From: Hymenobacter jeongseonensis
GTDB taxonomy: Bacteria > Bacteroidota > Bacteroidia > Cytophagales > Hymenobacteraceae
DNA length: 64,000 nt
Assembly: GCF_015694725.1 (NCBI RefSeq)
Contig: NZ_JADQDQ010000004.1
Coordinates: forward strand, 310,001-374,000
Direction: 5' to 3'
The notes beneath the pieces are model-generated. The model did no database searches. It was not told the origin of the DNA and saw only the letters and a list, made by a program, of their open reading frames with translations. Both the position numbers and the translations under genes were made by a program. Below are positions 42,946 through 52,121 of this stretch, piece by piece (the first letter of the stretch is position 1; every line of letters begins with the position of its first letter).

Positions 42946-43734
42946 ATGGCTACCTCCATCATCGATTTGGCCGCCTATTCGGCTCGCGTGAGCTACCAGG
43001 GCCCCCTCACGCACTCCTTGGAAACGCTCATTGGGCTGCACCGGGCGCAAGCCTTCAGCATTCCCTTCGAGAACCTCGACATCCACCTAAACCGGCCCAT
43101 CCAACTCGACCCCGCCAGCTTGGTGCAGAAGCTAGTGCATGAGCGGCGGGGCGGCTACTGCTACGAGCTCAATGGCTTGTTTCGATTGGTATTGCAGGAA
43201 CTGGGCTTTGCGGTGACCTGCTTGGTGGGACGCAATCTGCTCGCCGGATATCCGTTGCGTCCCCGTGCGCACCAGGTGCTGCTGGTGGATGTGGACGCGC
43301 AGCCGTGGCTGGTCGACCTGGGTTTTGGGACCAATGGGCTCATCGAACCCATTCCGTTGGTGGCGGGCCCCGAGCACCAGCAGTTTTTCGACCGCTACCG
43401 CCTGCAAGCTGCGCCGCAGCACAACTTCCAATTGCAGCTGCATATGCAGGGCCAGTGGCAAAGCCTCTACACCTTTACTCTGGACGAGGCCCAGCCCAGC
43501 GACTTTCAAATGATGAATTTCTACTACTCGCAGTCGCCCGATTCGCCCTTCCGCAAGCAGCGCATCACCACGCTGGCTGCGCCCGGTTTCCGCGTGAGCT
43601 TGGTTGACCAAGAGCTTAAAACGAGACGTGCCGATGGCAGTATTGCCACCAGCACGCTAAATGAGGCCAGCACCTATGCACTGGCCTTGGAAACCAATTT
43701 TGGTATACGGCTGCCGGGCCGGTTGCCTATTTAG
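42946..43734 (+). CDS. Arylamine N-acetyltransferase
   Basis: A 262-residue cytoplasmic enzyme transferring acetyl from acetyl-CoA to arylamines and hydrazines. The papain-like catalytic triad is present: Cys72 (RRGGYCYELNG), His109 (RPRAHQVLLV) and Asp124 (WLVDLGFG), and the family motif FSIPFENLDIH precedes them. Its length matches NATs. Likely co-transcribed with the SDR upstream. Its last 8 bases overlap the end of the convergent secreted-protein gene. Confidence 0.93.
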   Translation: MATSIIDLAAYSARVSYQGPLTHSLETLIGLHRAQAFSIPFENLDIHLNRPIQLDPASLVQKLVHERRGGYCYELNGLFRLVLQELGFAVTCLVGRNLLAGYPLRPRAHQVLLVDVDAQPWLVDLGFGTNGLIEPIPLVAGPEHQQFFDRYRLQAAPQHNFQLQLHMQGQWQSLYTFTLDEAQPSDFQMMNFYYSQSPDSPFRKQRITTLAAPGFRVSLVDQELKTRRADGSIATSTLNEASTYALALETNFGIRLPGRLPI

Positions 43735-44488
43735 CCGGAGCGGGGTCGGCGGCGTGGAGCACGGCTACCCAGTCGGCGTCCGTTTTGGGTTTTTTCTGGT
43801 CTACTGCGGATTTTAGCGCCGCCGCCAGGGGTGGGGCGGCGGCAGTCAAGGGCTTCAAGCCAAGTTTTACCGGTACCAACTTGGCCTCGGGCGTGCGCAA
43901 GTAGTACACCGACTTGTCTTCGATTTCGTCGAAACGACGGTCTGAGCTATACGCGCCTTGGAAATCAGCCTTTTTTAAGCTCTTTTGGTAGTGCTTCAGC
44001 AGCGTGTAGCGGCCTTCGTGCAATACTTCCACATAATCGGTGCGGTGCCGGTCGAGGGGCGCTTCTAAAAAACGGCGAAACTCCCGCTGCCGCGCTGGGC
44101 CAAAAGGCGAGGCCGGTTCTTGCAGCACAAAACGCACCACTTGGCGGTCGTCGAGCTGCAGCGAGTCGTTGGGTCTGGCCACCGTTCGCATCAGCAGGCG
44201 GTGCTCCAATACGTCGTATTTCAGCGGCACCGGCGCCAGCGGCAGGTTGTTGGTGAGGGTAATCTGGGCGGGCAGCCACCGATTCTCGGCGTAAGGCGAG
44301 CCTTTCAGGCCCTCGCTGGCGCCCCGGGGCACCACGGTAGGAGAGCCCGAAGCCAGCGCGGCCAAGTTGGCTTGGGCGGCTGCGCCGTCTGGCACGGTGC
44401 CGGCTTGCTGCGCCTGCGCGCTGGCAGCACCCATTAGCAGAACGCCAACCAGCGAAGCGTGACGCAGATTTATTTTGGTAAGAAACAT
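43727..44488 (-). CDS. Secreted protein of unknown function
   Basis: A 253-residue protein with a signal peptide (about 1-27, ending AQAQQ). The body has an NLPLAPVPLKYDVLEHRLLM segment and DDRQVVRFVLQEP, which recall Bacteroidota proteins of unknown function that start with such a conserved block. A Pro/Ala-rich and basic C-terminal part follows. No catalytic motif. The start at 44488 places the signal peptide at the N-terminus; a longer reading frame reaches 44542. Confidence 0.65.
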   Translation of the reverse strand: MFLTKINLRHASLVGVLLMGAASAQAQQAGTVPDGAAAQANLAALASGSPTVVPRGASEGLKGSPYAENRWLPAQITLTNNLPLAPVPLKYDVLEHRLLMRTVARPNDSLQLDDRQVVRFVLQEPASPFGPARQREFRRFLEAPLDRHRTDYVEVLHEGRYTLLKHYQKSLKKADFQGAYSSDRRFDEIEDKSVYYLRTPEAKLVPVKLGLKPLTAAAPPLAAALKSAVDQKKPKTDADWVAVLHAADPAPAK

Positions 44489-44674
44489 GAGGAAAGGAAT
44501 AAACTGGGTGAATTTATTTCGGATTAGCAGCGCGCTTTGCAATTATCCCGCCGATTTAGGAATTGGCCAACTGCGTTGTGCAGCAAAATTTTAAAGCTTG
44601 CCGGAACGGCCGTTGCCAATCCCGGGCATTTTGCGCGCACAAGAAAGGAAACAATTCGGTTAGAAAAGACGCCG

Positions 44675-45232
44675 TTAGGCTGCCGATGCGCTGAGTGGGG
44701 CTTGCAGCGCCTGCCATTCAGCTTCCAAAATGCCCATTTCAATTAAGCTCCAATAATCCTCGCCGTGCCGCACCACGTCGCGCATCACGCCTTCCTGCAC
44801 GAAGCCGGCTTTGAGGTAGCAATTGATGGCGGCGTGGTTGAAATCGTACACGCCCAGGCTAATGCGGTGCAGTTTCAGGTCTTCGAAGCCGATGCGCAGC
44901 AAGGCTTTTATCATGGCTTGGCAAATGCCCCGGCGGCGCTCGGTGGTTTTGCCCACCAGCACGCGGGTGATGCGCCCGGCCCGGTCGCGCTGGCTGATGC
45001 CACCGAGGGAAATATGGCCGACCGTCACCCCGGTTTTTGAATCCACCGCTTTGTAAATGAACACGCTGGGGTCGGCCAAGTTGTTCGAGTCCTGAACGTA
45101 CCAGGTTAGTCCGGCTTCGGTGAGGGGAAACGAAAACATGGAGCCGCTCCATTCTTTCATCAGCCGCTCGTCGTCGACCCAGTCTATGAGTTGGTTAAAA
45201 TCAGCAGGGGTGAAGGCTTCCAGTACAATCAT
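44675..45232 (-). CDS. GNAT-family N-acetyltransferase (RimJ/RimL-like)
   Basis: A 185-residue acetyltransferase. The acetyl-CoA-binding region is seen as RITRVLVGKTTERRRGICQAMI (about 88-109), with LKLHRISLGVYDFNHAAINCYLKAGF next, then VQEGVMRDVVRHGEDYWSLIEMGI. That order is typical of RimJ/RimL and SpeG-type GNATs. The substrate could be a ribosomal N-terminus or a small amine. ATG 45232 is favoured over a longer start. Confidence 0.87.
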   Translation of the reverse strand: MIVLEAFTPADFNQLIDWVDDERLMKEWSGSMFSFPLTEAGLTWYVQDSNNLADPSVFIYKAVDSKTGVTVGHISLGGISQRDRAGRITRVLVGKTTERRRGICQAMIKALLRIGFEDLKLHRISLGVYDFNHAAINCYLKAGFVQEGVMRDVVRHGEDYWSLIEMGILEAEWQALQAPLSASAA

Positions 45233-45463
45233 AAAAACGCGGCGAAGCGAAGGACGGGGCGATAAATAAGCCCGCAAGATAAGCCTCCGGTCGGGCTGTA
45301 AGCTCAACCGGCCGGCGGGCCTGCTTGTTAACCCTTAAATATCGCAAATCCTCCCTCGTTTTCACGGGTTTATTGAGCAGCACGACTCTGCTTACAGCTC
45401 GTTTGACGCAAGCGCATATGTAGGGGCGCCGAGCAAGGCGAGTATTGCCCCGCCGCGGCTTGG

Positions 45464-46969
45464 CTACGCATCGAGCTGGAGCAGGTGGCGGCTGCGCTCC
45501 CGCACCGCCGCCGTGAGCGCCGGGTCGTCGGCCAGGGGCTGGCCGAAGGACGGCACCAGGGAACGGAAGCGGGCCTGCCACGCCGGCGTAGCGGCGCGGT
45601 CGGGGAAGCACTTCTGCACCAAATCGAGCATGATGGCCACGGCCGTGCTGGCGCCGGGCGAGGCGCCCAACAGGGCCGCAATGGAGCCGTCGGCCGCCGT
45701 CACCATTTCAGTGCCGAACTCGAGCACGCCGCCCGCCTTTTTGTCTTTCTTGATGACCTGCACACGTTGGCCGGCCACCTCCAGCTGCCAGTCGGCGGGG
45801 TTGGCGTTGGGGTAGTACTCGCGCAGCGCAGCGGTGCGGTCTTCTGGCGATTGCAGCACCTGCCCGATGAGGTAGCGCGTCAGTCCCAGGTTGCGGGCAC
45901 CGGCGTAGAGCAAGGGCCGGATGTTGCCCAATTCAATTGAGCGGAATAAATCGGTGTACGAGCCTTTCTTCAAAAACTTGGTGCTAAAGCCGGCGTACGG
46001 CCCAAACAGCAGCTCTTTGCGGCCATTGATTTGGCGCGTGTCCAGGTGCGGCATCGACATGGGCGGCGAGCCCACGGCCGGCTTGCCGTACACTTTGGCC
46101 TCGTGTTGGGCAATCACGGCGGGGTTTTGGCACTTCAGCCACTGCCCGCTCACGGGGAAGCCCCCGAAACCGTTGGCCTCCGGAATGCCCGTTTTTTCGA
46201 GCAGGGGCAGCGTGCCGCCCCCGGCCCCAATGAAAACAAAACGACTCCGCACGATGCGGCTTTCGTCCGTGGCTACGTTGCGAACTTTGAGCCGCCAAAT
46301 ACCGTCGTCTTTGCGCCGGAAGTCTTCTACCTCGTGGCCCAGGTTGAAATCGACGCCCGGCAAGCCTTTTACATAGTTAGACATGGTGCGGGTGAGGGCG
46401 CCAAAATTCACGTCGGTACCGATGGCCATGCGGGTGGCGGCTACCGGCACGGCGGGGTCGCGACCGTTCATTATCAGCGGCACCCAAGCGGCAATCTGGG
46501 CGGGGTCGTCGCTGAATTCCATGCCCTGGAATAGGGGCGAATGGAGCAACGCGGCGTGCCGTTTGCGCAGGTATTCCACATTAGCCGCGCCCCACACAAA
46601 GCTCATGTGCGGAATGCTTTGAATGAAGGAAGCCGGGTCGGGCAGCACGCCTTCCTGCACCAGCGAGGCCCAAAACTGCTTGCTGAGTTCAAACTGTTCG
46701 GCAATTTTATCGGCTTTGCTGATGTCGATGGAGCCGTCGGGGCGCTCGGGCGTGTAGTTCAGCTCGCAGAAAGCGGAGTGGCCGGTGCCGGCATTGTTCC
46801 AAGCATCGGAACTTTCGGCGGCCACGGCATCGAGGCGTTCGTAGCCGGCAATGGTGAGGTTGGGGTCCAGGGATTTGAGCAGCACGGCGAGCGTGGCGCT
46901 CATGATGCCAGCGCCAATGACAATGACGTCGGAAACAGGTTTCGCAGGGGATTGGTCCGTTGGGGTCAT
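45464..46969 (-). CDS. mqo: Malate:quinone oxidoreductase
   Basis: FAD enzyme of 501 residues, peripheral on the inner membrane, oxidising malate to oxaloacetate with quinone as acceptor. The FAD loop VIVIGAGIMSATLAVLL opens the protein, then WNNAGTGHSAFCELNYTP, VFIGAGGGTLPLLEKTGI, GFGGFPVSGQWL, PHLDTR and the C-terminal GASPGASTAVAIM, all MQO signatures. Full length. It replaces or complements soluble malate dehydrogenase in the TCA cycle. It is divergent from the asparaginase gene. Confidence 0.95.
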   Translation of the reverse strand: MTPTDQSPAKPVSDVIVIGAGIMSATLAVLLKSLDPNLTIAGYERLDAVAAESSDAWNNAGTGHSAFCELNYTPERPDGSIDISKADKIAEQFELSKQFWASLVQEGVLPDPASFIQSIPHMSFVWGAANVEYLRKRHAALLHSPLFQGMEFSDDPAQIAAWVPLIMNGRDPAVPVAATRMAIGTDVNFGALTRTMSNYVKGLPGVDFNLGHEVEDFRRKDDGIWRLKVRNVATDESRIVRSRFVFIGAGGGTLPLLEKTGIPEANGFGGFPVSGQWLKCQNPAVIAQHEAKVYGKPAVGSPPMSMPHLDTRQINGRKELLFGPYAGFSTKFLKKGSYTDLFRSIELGNIRPLLYAGARNLGLTRYLIGQVLQSPEDRTAALREYYPNANPADWQLEVAGQRVQVIKKDKKAGGVLEFGTEMVTAADGSIAALLGASPGASTAVAIMLDLVQKCFPDRAATPAWQARFRSLVPSFGQPLADDPALTAAVRERSRHLLQLDA

Positions 46970-47027
46970 AGAAAAAGGAATAGAAGGGCCGCAAGCAATA
47001 CGAAAGCAGCTAGCGTTGGGCTATTGG

Positions 47028-47057
47028 TTGCCGAAAAAAACCGGTGGCCTACCTTGC
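47028..47057 (+). promoter_or_regulatory. Bacteroidota-type promoter before the asparaginase gene
   Basis: TTG at 47028-47030, 19-nt spacer, TACCTTGC at 47050-47057. The -7 box differs from TAnnTTTG in two positions, but the spacing is exact. The start site would be near 47064, giving a 70-nt leader. Confidence 0.45.
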
Positions 47058-47133
47058 ACGGGTGAACAATAACTTCGGGGCCCCGGCCGCAACGAAGGAC
47101 TGCCCTGCCGACCCACCGCGCTTCCCGCTTCCC

Positions 47134-48219
47134 ATGCCCGACCTTGATTTACCGCTGCTGCCGCTTCCCACCCGCGTCGATGCCACCAATACCGCAGCCC
47201 CGCGGCTGCTCATCATCTACACCGGCGGCACGGTGGGCATGGCCGTGAACCGCACCGGCGAACTGGTGCCCATGCAGTTTGGCCGCCTCGACCGCAAGAT
47301 GCCGGAGCTGGCGCGCCTGCCGTACCAAGTGGCGCTGCTCAGCCTGCCCGCGCCCATCGACAGCAGCAACGTGACGCCCGCCGACTGGCTGTTTCTGGCC
47401 CAGCTTATCGGCCGGCACTACACCGACTTCGACGGTTTCGTCATCCTGCACGGCACCGACACCATGGCCTACTCGGCCGCTGCCCTGAGCTACGTGCTAG
47501 AGCATTTGGGCAAACCCGTGGTGTTTACCGGGGCGCAGGTACCCGTGGGCGCCAACCGTTCCGATGCCCAGCGCAACATCATCACCGCCCTGGAAATTGC
47601 CGCTGCGCGGCATCCGCGCGCCCACACCGTGCGCGTGCCGGAAGTGTGCGTGTTTTTTAATGATATCCTCATTCGCGGGACGCGCGCCAAAAAGGTTGAG
47701 AGCCAGCAGTTCGCGGCCTTCAAAAGCGAAAACTACCCGCCGCTGGCCCGCGCCGGCATTGGCCTGGAATTTGACGACAAAAGCATTCGCATGCTGCCAG
47801 GTGCTCGCCTGAAAGTGCACACCAACCTGGAAACCGGGGTGGCGGTGTTGCGCCTTTTTCCGGGCATAACGGAGGCAGTGGTGAGTGCCATTCTGGGCAT
47901 TGCGGGCCTGAAGGGCTGTGTGCTCGAAACCTACGGCTCGGGCAATGCGCCCACGGCGCCTTGGTTTTTGCAGTGCTTGGCCGACGCCCGCGCCCGCGGC
48001 GTGTGGCTGCTCAATGTGAGCCAATGCGAGGAAGGCCGCGTGGTGCAGGGCAAGTACGAAACCAGCGCCCGTTTTGCGGAAATGGGCATCGTGGGCGGCG
48101 AAGATATCACTACCGAAGCCGCCGTCACCAAGCTCATGTTTGTACTGGGTTTGGGGCTAGGGGAGGAGCGCACCCGGCAGCTCTTGGCGCAGGACCTGCG
48201 CGGCGAAATCACGCTGTAA
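47134..48219 (+). CDS. ansA: Type I (cytoplasmic) L-asparaginase
   Basis: A 361-residue amidohydrolase converting asparagine to aspartate and ammonia. The first catalytic threonine lies in IIYTGGTVGM (about 26-35) and the second in HGTDTMAYSA (about 109-118). GAQVPVGANRSDAQRN and ETYGSGNAP follow. The absence of a signal peptide and the sequence pattern fit the type I cytoplasmic enzyme. ATG 47134 was chosen; an upstream start would lie across the proposed promoter. Confidence 0.93.
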   Translation: MPDLDLPLLPLPTRVDATNTAAPRLLIIYTGGTVGMAVNRTGELVPMQFGRLDRKMPELARLPYQVALLSLPAPIDSSNVTPADWLFLAQLIGRHYTDFDGFVILHGTDTMAYSAAALSYVLEHLGKPVVFTGAQVPVGANRSDAQRNIITALEIAAARHPRAHTVRVPEVCVFFNDILIRGTRAKKVESQQFAAFKSENYPPLARAGIGLEFDDKSIRMLPGARLKVHTNLETGVAVLRLFPGITEAVVSAILGIAGLKGCVLETYGSGNAPTAPWFLQCLADARARGVWLLNVSQCEEGRVVQGKYETSARFAEMGIVGGEDITTEAAVTKLMFVLGLGLGEERTRQLLAQDLRGEITL

Positions 48220-48371
48220 GGGAGAGGTTTAGGTAGCGGTTCGAAAGCAGCGGCTGGTGAAGGCCCTTGCTGTGGTTGGGCTTGGTGCCCACAACTTTTC
48301 GCCGATAACCGGGACTGGCTTACTGATAACTGCCCTTCCCGCCCTATATTTGCCCCATCAACCACCATCCT

Positions 48372-48459
48372 TGAGGGGTGTCCGAGTGGTCGAAGGAGCA
48401 CGCCTGGAAAGTGTGTATGGCTCAAAAGGTCATCGTGGGTTCGAATCCCATCCCCTCAA
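48372..48459 (+). tRNA. tRNA-Ser (anticodon GGA)
   Basis: An 88-nt class II tRNA. Acceptor tgagggg (48372-48378) pairs with cccctca (48452-48458) over 7 bp. The D-arm starts tccgagtggt, the anticodon loop ctggaaa puts GGA at 48406-48408, a long variable arm runs through tggctcaaaaggtcat, and the T-loop is ttcgaat between gtggg and cccat. The CCA end is not encoded. The gene is followed by a terminator at 48470-48517. Confidence 0.92.
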
Positions 48460-48469
48460 CAGTTTGCCG

Positions 48470-48517
48470 AAAAAGCCTCGCTAAGCCTTCCGAATGGAAG
48501 TATAGCGAGGCTTTTTT
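48470..48517 (+). terminator. Terminator after tRNA-Ser
   Basis: Perfect 14-bp stem (aaaaagcctcgcta at 48470-48483, tagcgaggcttttt at 48503-48516) with a T-run, 19-nt loop. Confidence 0.82.
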
Positions 48518-48610
48518 CTTGGAAAGTTGGCAACGAAGCCGCCGGCTTACACCCATTTCAGGACGGGCAGCGCAATGCGGGCTGCCCGTCGGCAGGCAGC
48601 AGTAAATGCA

Positions 48611-48877
48611 TTAATTCAACCAAACTCGCTCGATTATCTGAAACCGATGCGGCGCAAACGCGTTGAAGTACGGTGCCTCGCCCTCGAAGCCGAGCACGTG
48701 CACCAAGGCAATGCCTTCGGTCCGGCTTTCGGCAACGCGTACGGTGTAGATGCCGCCTTCTACCGGCCAGTCGCCAACATGCTTGGCGGGCCGATTATCG
48801 GCATCTACGCACACCGCGTAGTCGAGATAGGGGGCAGTGGTGGTGGCTTCGGCAATGGTGTGGTTGGAGACTTCCAT
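48611..48877 (-). CDS. Small conserved-looking hypothetical protein
   Basis: An 88-residue soluble protein. It contains YLDYAVCVDADNRP, WPVEGGIYTVRV and FNAFAPHRFQIIERVWLN, a compact beta-strand pattern. I recall short Bacteroidota proteins with a C-V-D-D..RP opening followed by G--Y-V and a final F---RF, but no function is known for them. ATG 48877 is preferred to one ten codons earlier. The reverse strand frames here look less protein-like. Confidence 0.6.
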   Translation of the reverse strand: MEVSNHTIAEATTTAPYLDYAVCVDADNRPAKHVGDWPVEGGIYTVRVAESRTEGIALVHVLGFEGEAPYFNAFAPHRFQIIERVWLN

Positions 48878-49055
48878 GGTAGGGCTGAATTGGCAGTGAA
48901 TATACACCTCCCTCGCCTTGAGGGTTCAACTGCCCGCATAGTTACATCAAAATCATATCAGAGAAAATGGAATTTAGAAACAATAACCTGGGTTCAGCAA
49001 GCATCTCATGAAGTTCAGAAACGACGACTCAGAGCGCGAATTCAGCAAGAATAGC

Positions 49056-49334
49056 ATGAAATCAAAAACAAGCAGAATAGAATTTAAAACGGTACAAGCT
49101 TACTACTGCGGCACCGTCGAGGCGGCCGATTGGCTACCCGGCTGGTCTTACGATTTAGAAATTTGTGAGCACACCGGCCAAGTGACGTACCGCCAGCCCG
49201 GTACCAACCACACCGAGCAAACCCTGCCCGTAGAGGCCTTTCAGCAGGTGTGGCAGCTGCGCCCTGCGCCCGCTACCGGCACCGGCGGGGGAATATTTGC
49301 CCGACTCATGGGCGTATTAAACAAGGGAATTTAG
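49056..49334 (+). CDS. Small hypothetical protein
   Basis: A 92-residue protein. The sequence KTVQAYYCGTVEAADWLPGW, LEICEHTGQVTYRQPG and VEAFQQVWQLRPAP reads as a small alpha/beta protein with no signal peptide or membrane helix. A start at 49008 would add sixteen residues. Followed by a very strong terminator, which supports a real transcript. Function unknown. Confidence 0.5.
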   Translation: MKSKTSRIEFKTVQAYYCGTVEAADWLPGWSYDLEICEHTGQVTYRQPGTNHTEQTLPVEAFQQVWQLRPAPATGTGGGIFARLMGVLNKGI

Positions 49335-49342
49335 GAGTAAAT

Positions 49343-49392
49343 GTCATAAAAAAACGCCCCGGCTACTCATAGTCGGGGCGTTTTTTTATGAC
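49343..49392. terminator. Bidirectional terminator
   Basis: Perfect 19-bp stem (49343-49361 and 49374-49392), 12-nt loop, with a 7-nt A-run and T-run. It separates the plus-strand hypothetical gene from the convergent secreted-protein gene and probably ends both. Confidence 0.88.
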
Positions 49393-49413
49393 AGCATTCG
49401 GAGCTGGATTTCC

Positions 49414-49845
49414 TTACTCAGCCGTGACTTCCGTCACTGTGAGTTCGGTGCGAGCCGTGTCGGGCGGGCGCGGAAAGGTGACGGACTGGTTGCGGCTGGC
49501 TCCGGGCGCTAGGCCTGCAAAGCGGCCGGTAGCGGTTTTAATTACCTGGTCTTGGGCATTGTAATACTTCACCGCATAGCGGCCCTCCGTGATTTCAGCC
49601 ACCGTAGCCCGGTTGGTGAACACGAATGTGTAGCCGGTGGGCCGTACCTGCAGCTGGGTTGCAACCAAGCTGCGTATATTTTGCAGCTCGTAGCGGAGCA
49701 GCTCGGCCACCAGGCGGCCGTGTTCGGGGCTGTGCAGGCCCGCTTGGCGGTAGGCCGCGGGGCTGTCGATGACCGGGTTACCGGTTTGGGCAAGAGCAGA
49801 AACGGAGGAAAGCAACCCCGTTAGGATGAGCAAATAACGCGTCAT
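49414..49845 (-). CDS. Small secreted protein of unknown function
   Basis: A 143-residue protein with a signal peptide (1-20, LLILTGLLSSVSALAQ). The mature part begins GNPVIDSPAAYRQAG, then has a helix (about 50-64, LVAELLRYELQNIRSLV) and beta strands ending in TARTELTVTEVTAE. No known motif. The ATG at 49845 is supported by the signal peptide. Confidence 0.62.
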   Translation of the reverse strand: MTRYLLILTGLLSSVSALAQTGNPVIDSPAAYRQAGLHSPEHGRLVAELLRYELQNIRSLVATQLQVRPTGYTFVFTNRATVAEITEGRYAVKYYNAQDQVIKTATGRFAGLAPGASRNQSVTFPRPPDTARTELTVTEVTAE

Positions 49846-50011
49846 TGTCGAAAAGGAATACAAACTAATATTTCGCGAAGATAAGTTGGCCCGAGTGCCG
49901 AACTGCCCGCGTGGCAACGCCGCAGCCCATTTACCTCTTCGCTATGCGCAACGCAAGCGCTTAAAACCCGTTACCTTGCCCGGCAATACCGCACCAACCG
50001 CGCCCCCACTT

Positions 50012-51466
50012 ATGGCCTCCTCCCCAATGCCGACGGCTGTTCCTGCCGCCGTCGAAAAAGACAACAAACGCACCACCACCGGCTGGACGTTCTACGACTG
50101 GGCCAACTCGGTGTATCCGTTGGTCATTACGAGCAGCATTTTCCCCATTTACTGGAGCTCGGTGGTGAAGGAGGTGACGCACACCGACTCGGGCAAAACG
50201 CCGGTAGACTTCCTGGGCATGCACATTCCCGGCACCTCGCTGCAGAATTATTCGGTGTCGGCCGCCTTCCTGATTATCGCGCTGATAAGCCCCCTGCTCA
50301 CCTCGCTGGCCGACTATTCGGGCCGCAAGAAGCTCTTCTTGCAGGTGTTCTGCTACATCGGGGCGGCCTCCTGCGCGGGACTGTATTTTTTTGAACCCAG
50401 CACGTTCACCATGGGTGTGTTTGTGTTCATCATGGCCACGATTGGCTTTTCCGGCTCCATCGTGTTCTACAATTCCTACCTGCCGGACATTTCCTCTGAG
50501 GAAAAGTTTGACTCTCTCTCAGCGCGCGGGTTTTCGATGGGCTACATTGGCTCGGTGCTGCTGCTGGTGATGTGCCTCGCTCTTATTCAAGGGCCCGAAA
50601 TCATGGGCGGGCCCAAGGGCGTGGCCATGTTTGGGCTAAGCGTTGGGAAAGCCACGCAGTACAGCTTTTTGCTCACGGGCCTGTGGTGGGCGGGCTTTGC
50701 CCAGATTCCTTTCGCGACGCTGCCTCCCGACCCGGGCCGCCCGGCCGGCACCACTTCCGACGCCGGCTGGCTGCTCAATGGCTTCCGGGAGTTGGGCAAA
50801 GTGTGGCAAGAAACCAAGCAACAGCCCAACCTCAAGCGCTTTCTCCTGGCGTATTTCACCTACAATATGGGCGTGCAAACGGTGATGTACGTAGCCACGC
50901 TCTTCGGTTCCGAAGAATTAAAGCTTGACACCACTGCGCTCATTACCACCATTTTGCTGTTGCAGCTAGTAGGCATTTTGGGCGCTTATCTGTTTGCCAA
51001 GCTTTCGGAGCGCATCGGCAACACCCGGGCCCTGAGTTGGGCCGTGTTCATCTGGATGCTGATTTGCATTGCGGGCTATTACGTGCAGGCCGGCTGGTCG
51101 TTCTATTTGCTGGCCTCCATTATCGGCCTCACCATGGGCGCGGTGCAGAGCCTGTCGCGCTCCACGTATTCCAAGATTATCCCCGAAAATACGCCCAACT
51201 CGGCCGCTTATTTCAGCTTTTTTGATGTGACGGAGAAAGTGGGTATTGTCATCGGCTTGGTCGTGTTTGGCGGCATTTCGCAGCTTATGGGCGGCAACAT
51301 GCGCTACAGCATCCTGGCCCTGATTGTCTTCTTCATTCTGGGGCTGATTTTTCTGTTGCAGCTGCGCGGCCGTAAGCTGCGCGAAGATGCTCCGACGGCT
51401 TCTGCTGTGCTGCCCGGCCCACCACCAGCTTCGGCCGTAGCCAGCATCCCGGCCACGGTTAAATAG
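50012..51466 (+). CDS. UMF1/Atg22-type MFS transporter
   Basis: A 484-residue inner-membrane protein with about twelve helices. The N-terminal motif GWTFYDWANSVYPLVITSSIFP is the hallmark of the UMF1 family, related to yeast vacuolar effluxer Atg22. LADYSGRKKLFL is the usual loop 2-3 motif, and TMGAVQSLSRSTYSKIIP is conserved in the second half. In yeast the relative exports amino acids; the bacterial substrate is unknown. ATG 50012 fits the short cytoplasmic N-terminus. Ala/Pro-rich C-terminal tail. Confidence 0.88.
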   Translation: MASSPMPTAVPAAVEKDNKRTTTGWTFYDWANSVYPLVITSSIFPIYWSSVVKEVTHTDSGKTPVDFLGMHIPGTSLQNYSVSAAFLIIALISPLLTSLADYSGRKKLFLQVFCYIGAASCAGLYFFEPSTFTMGVFVFIMATIGFSGSIVFYNSYLPDISSEEKFDSLSARGFSMGYIGSVLLLVMCLALIQGPEIMGGPKGVAMFGLSVGKATQYSFLLTGLWWAGFAQIPFATLPPDPGRPAGTTSDAGWLLNGFRELGKVWQETKQQPNLKRFLLAYFTYNMGVQTVMYVATLFGSEELKLDTTALITTILLLQLVGILGAYLFAKLSERIGNTRALSWAVFIWMLICIAGYYVQAGWSFYLLASIIGLTMGAVQSLSRSTYSKIIPENTPNSAAYFSFFDVTEKVGIVIGLVVFGGISQLMGGNMRYSILALIVFFILGLIFLLQLRGRKLREDAPTASAVLPGPPPASAVASIPATVK

Positions 51467-51534
51467 ACTACCCTCGAGCTACAGCGGCATACCAGCGGCC
51501 CGCGCGTTCACCAAACCCACCCCCACCTCCTCGC

Positions 51535-52053
51535 ATGCATACCTCATCCCTTCAGCAAAACATCCTGGCAGAGCTCGACCACGAGCTGGCCAATACCCGC
51601 CGAGTGCTCGAGCGGGTGCCCTTCGAGCAGGCCGATTACAAGCCCCACCCGAAGAGCATGTCTTTGTGGCAGTTGGCGTCTCATGTGGTGAATTTGTTGG
51701 CCTTCAAAACCCTGTTTGTGAATGCCAATTCCCGCGACTTTCTCGACCCCAATGCGCCCAAGCCCGGCCCCACGCCCACTTCGCACGAACAGCTCATGGC
51801 CCGCTTCGATGAGTACAGCAAAACCCTGCTCGATTCGCTGCACAGCAGCGACGACGAGAAGCTCACCAAGCACTTCCAGCTCACCCGCGGCGAGCAAGTG
51901 CTGATGGACCGCCCCAAGGGCGCCGCCCTGCGCATCATGGGCCTGAACCACAGCATTCACCACCGCGGTCAGCTCTCCGTGTATCTGCGGCTGTTGGATA
52001 TTCCGGTGCCCGGCCTCTACGGTCCCAGCGCCGACGAGCAAGGGGCATTTTAA
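51535..52053 (+). CDS. DinB-family metal-dependent four-helix protein
   Basis: A 172-residue cytoplasmic four-helix bundle of the DinB/YfiT superfamily. The expected metal ligands are His50 (QLASHVVN) and two later His in LNHSIHHRGQLSVYLRLL. Members include thiol S-transferases such as bacillithiol- or mycothiol-dependent enzymes, and many damage-induced proteins of unknown role. Sequence alone does not say which. A terminator follows 11 bp behind the stop. Confidence 0.85.
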   Translation: MHTSSLQQNILAELDHELANTRRVLERVPFEQADYKPHPKSMSLWQLASHVVNLLAFKTLFVNANSRDFLDPNAPKPGPTPTSHEQLMARFDEYSKTLLDSLHSSDDEKLTKHFQLTRGEQVLMDRPKGAALRIMGLNHSIHHRGQLSVYLRLLDIPVPGLYGPSADEQGAF

Positions 52054-52063
52054 CCTTGAGTAA

Positions 52064-52107
52064 AGAATACAAAAAAGCCGTCCTGCAGGACGGCTTTTTT
52101 GTATTCT
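52064..52107. terminator. Palindromic bidirectional terminator
   Basis: Perfect 22-bp arms (52064-52085 and 52086-52107) with no spacer, centre ctgcag, so the real loop is about four bases. It lies between the DinB gene and the convergent amidohydrolase gene and can end both. Confidence 0.9.
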
Positions 52108-52121
52108 GTTTATTCGACTAA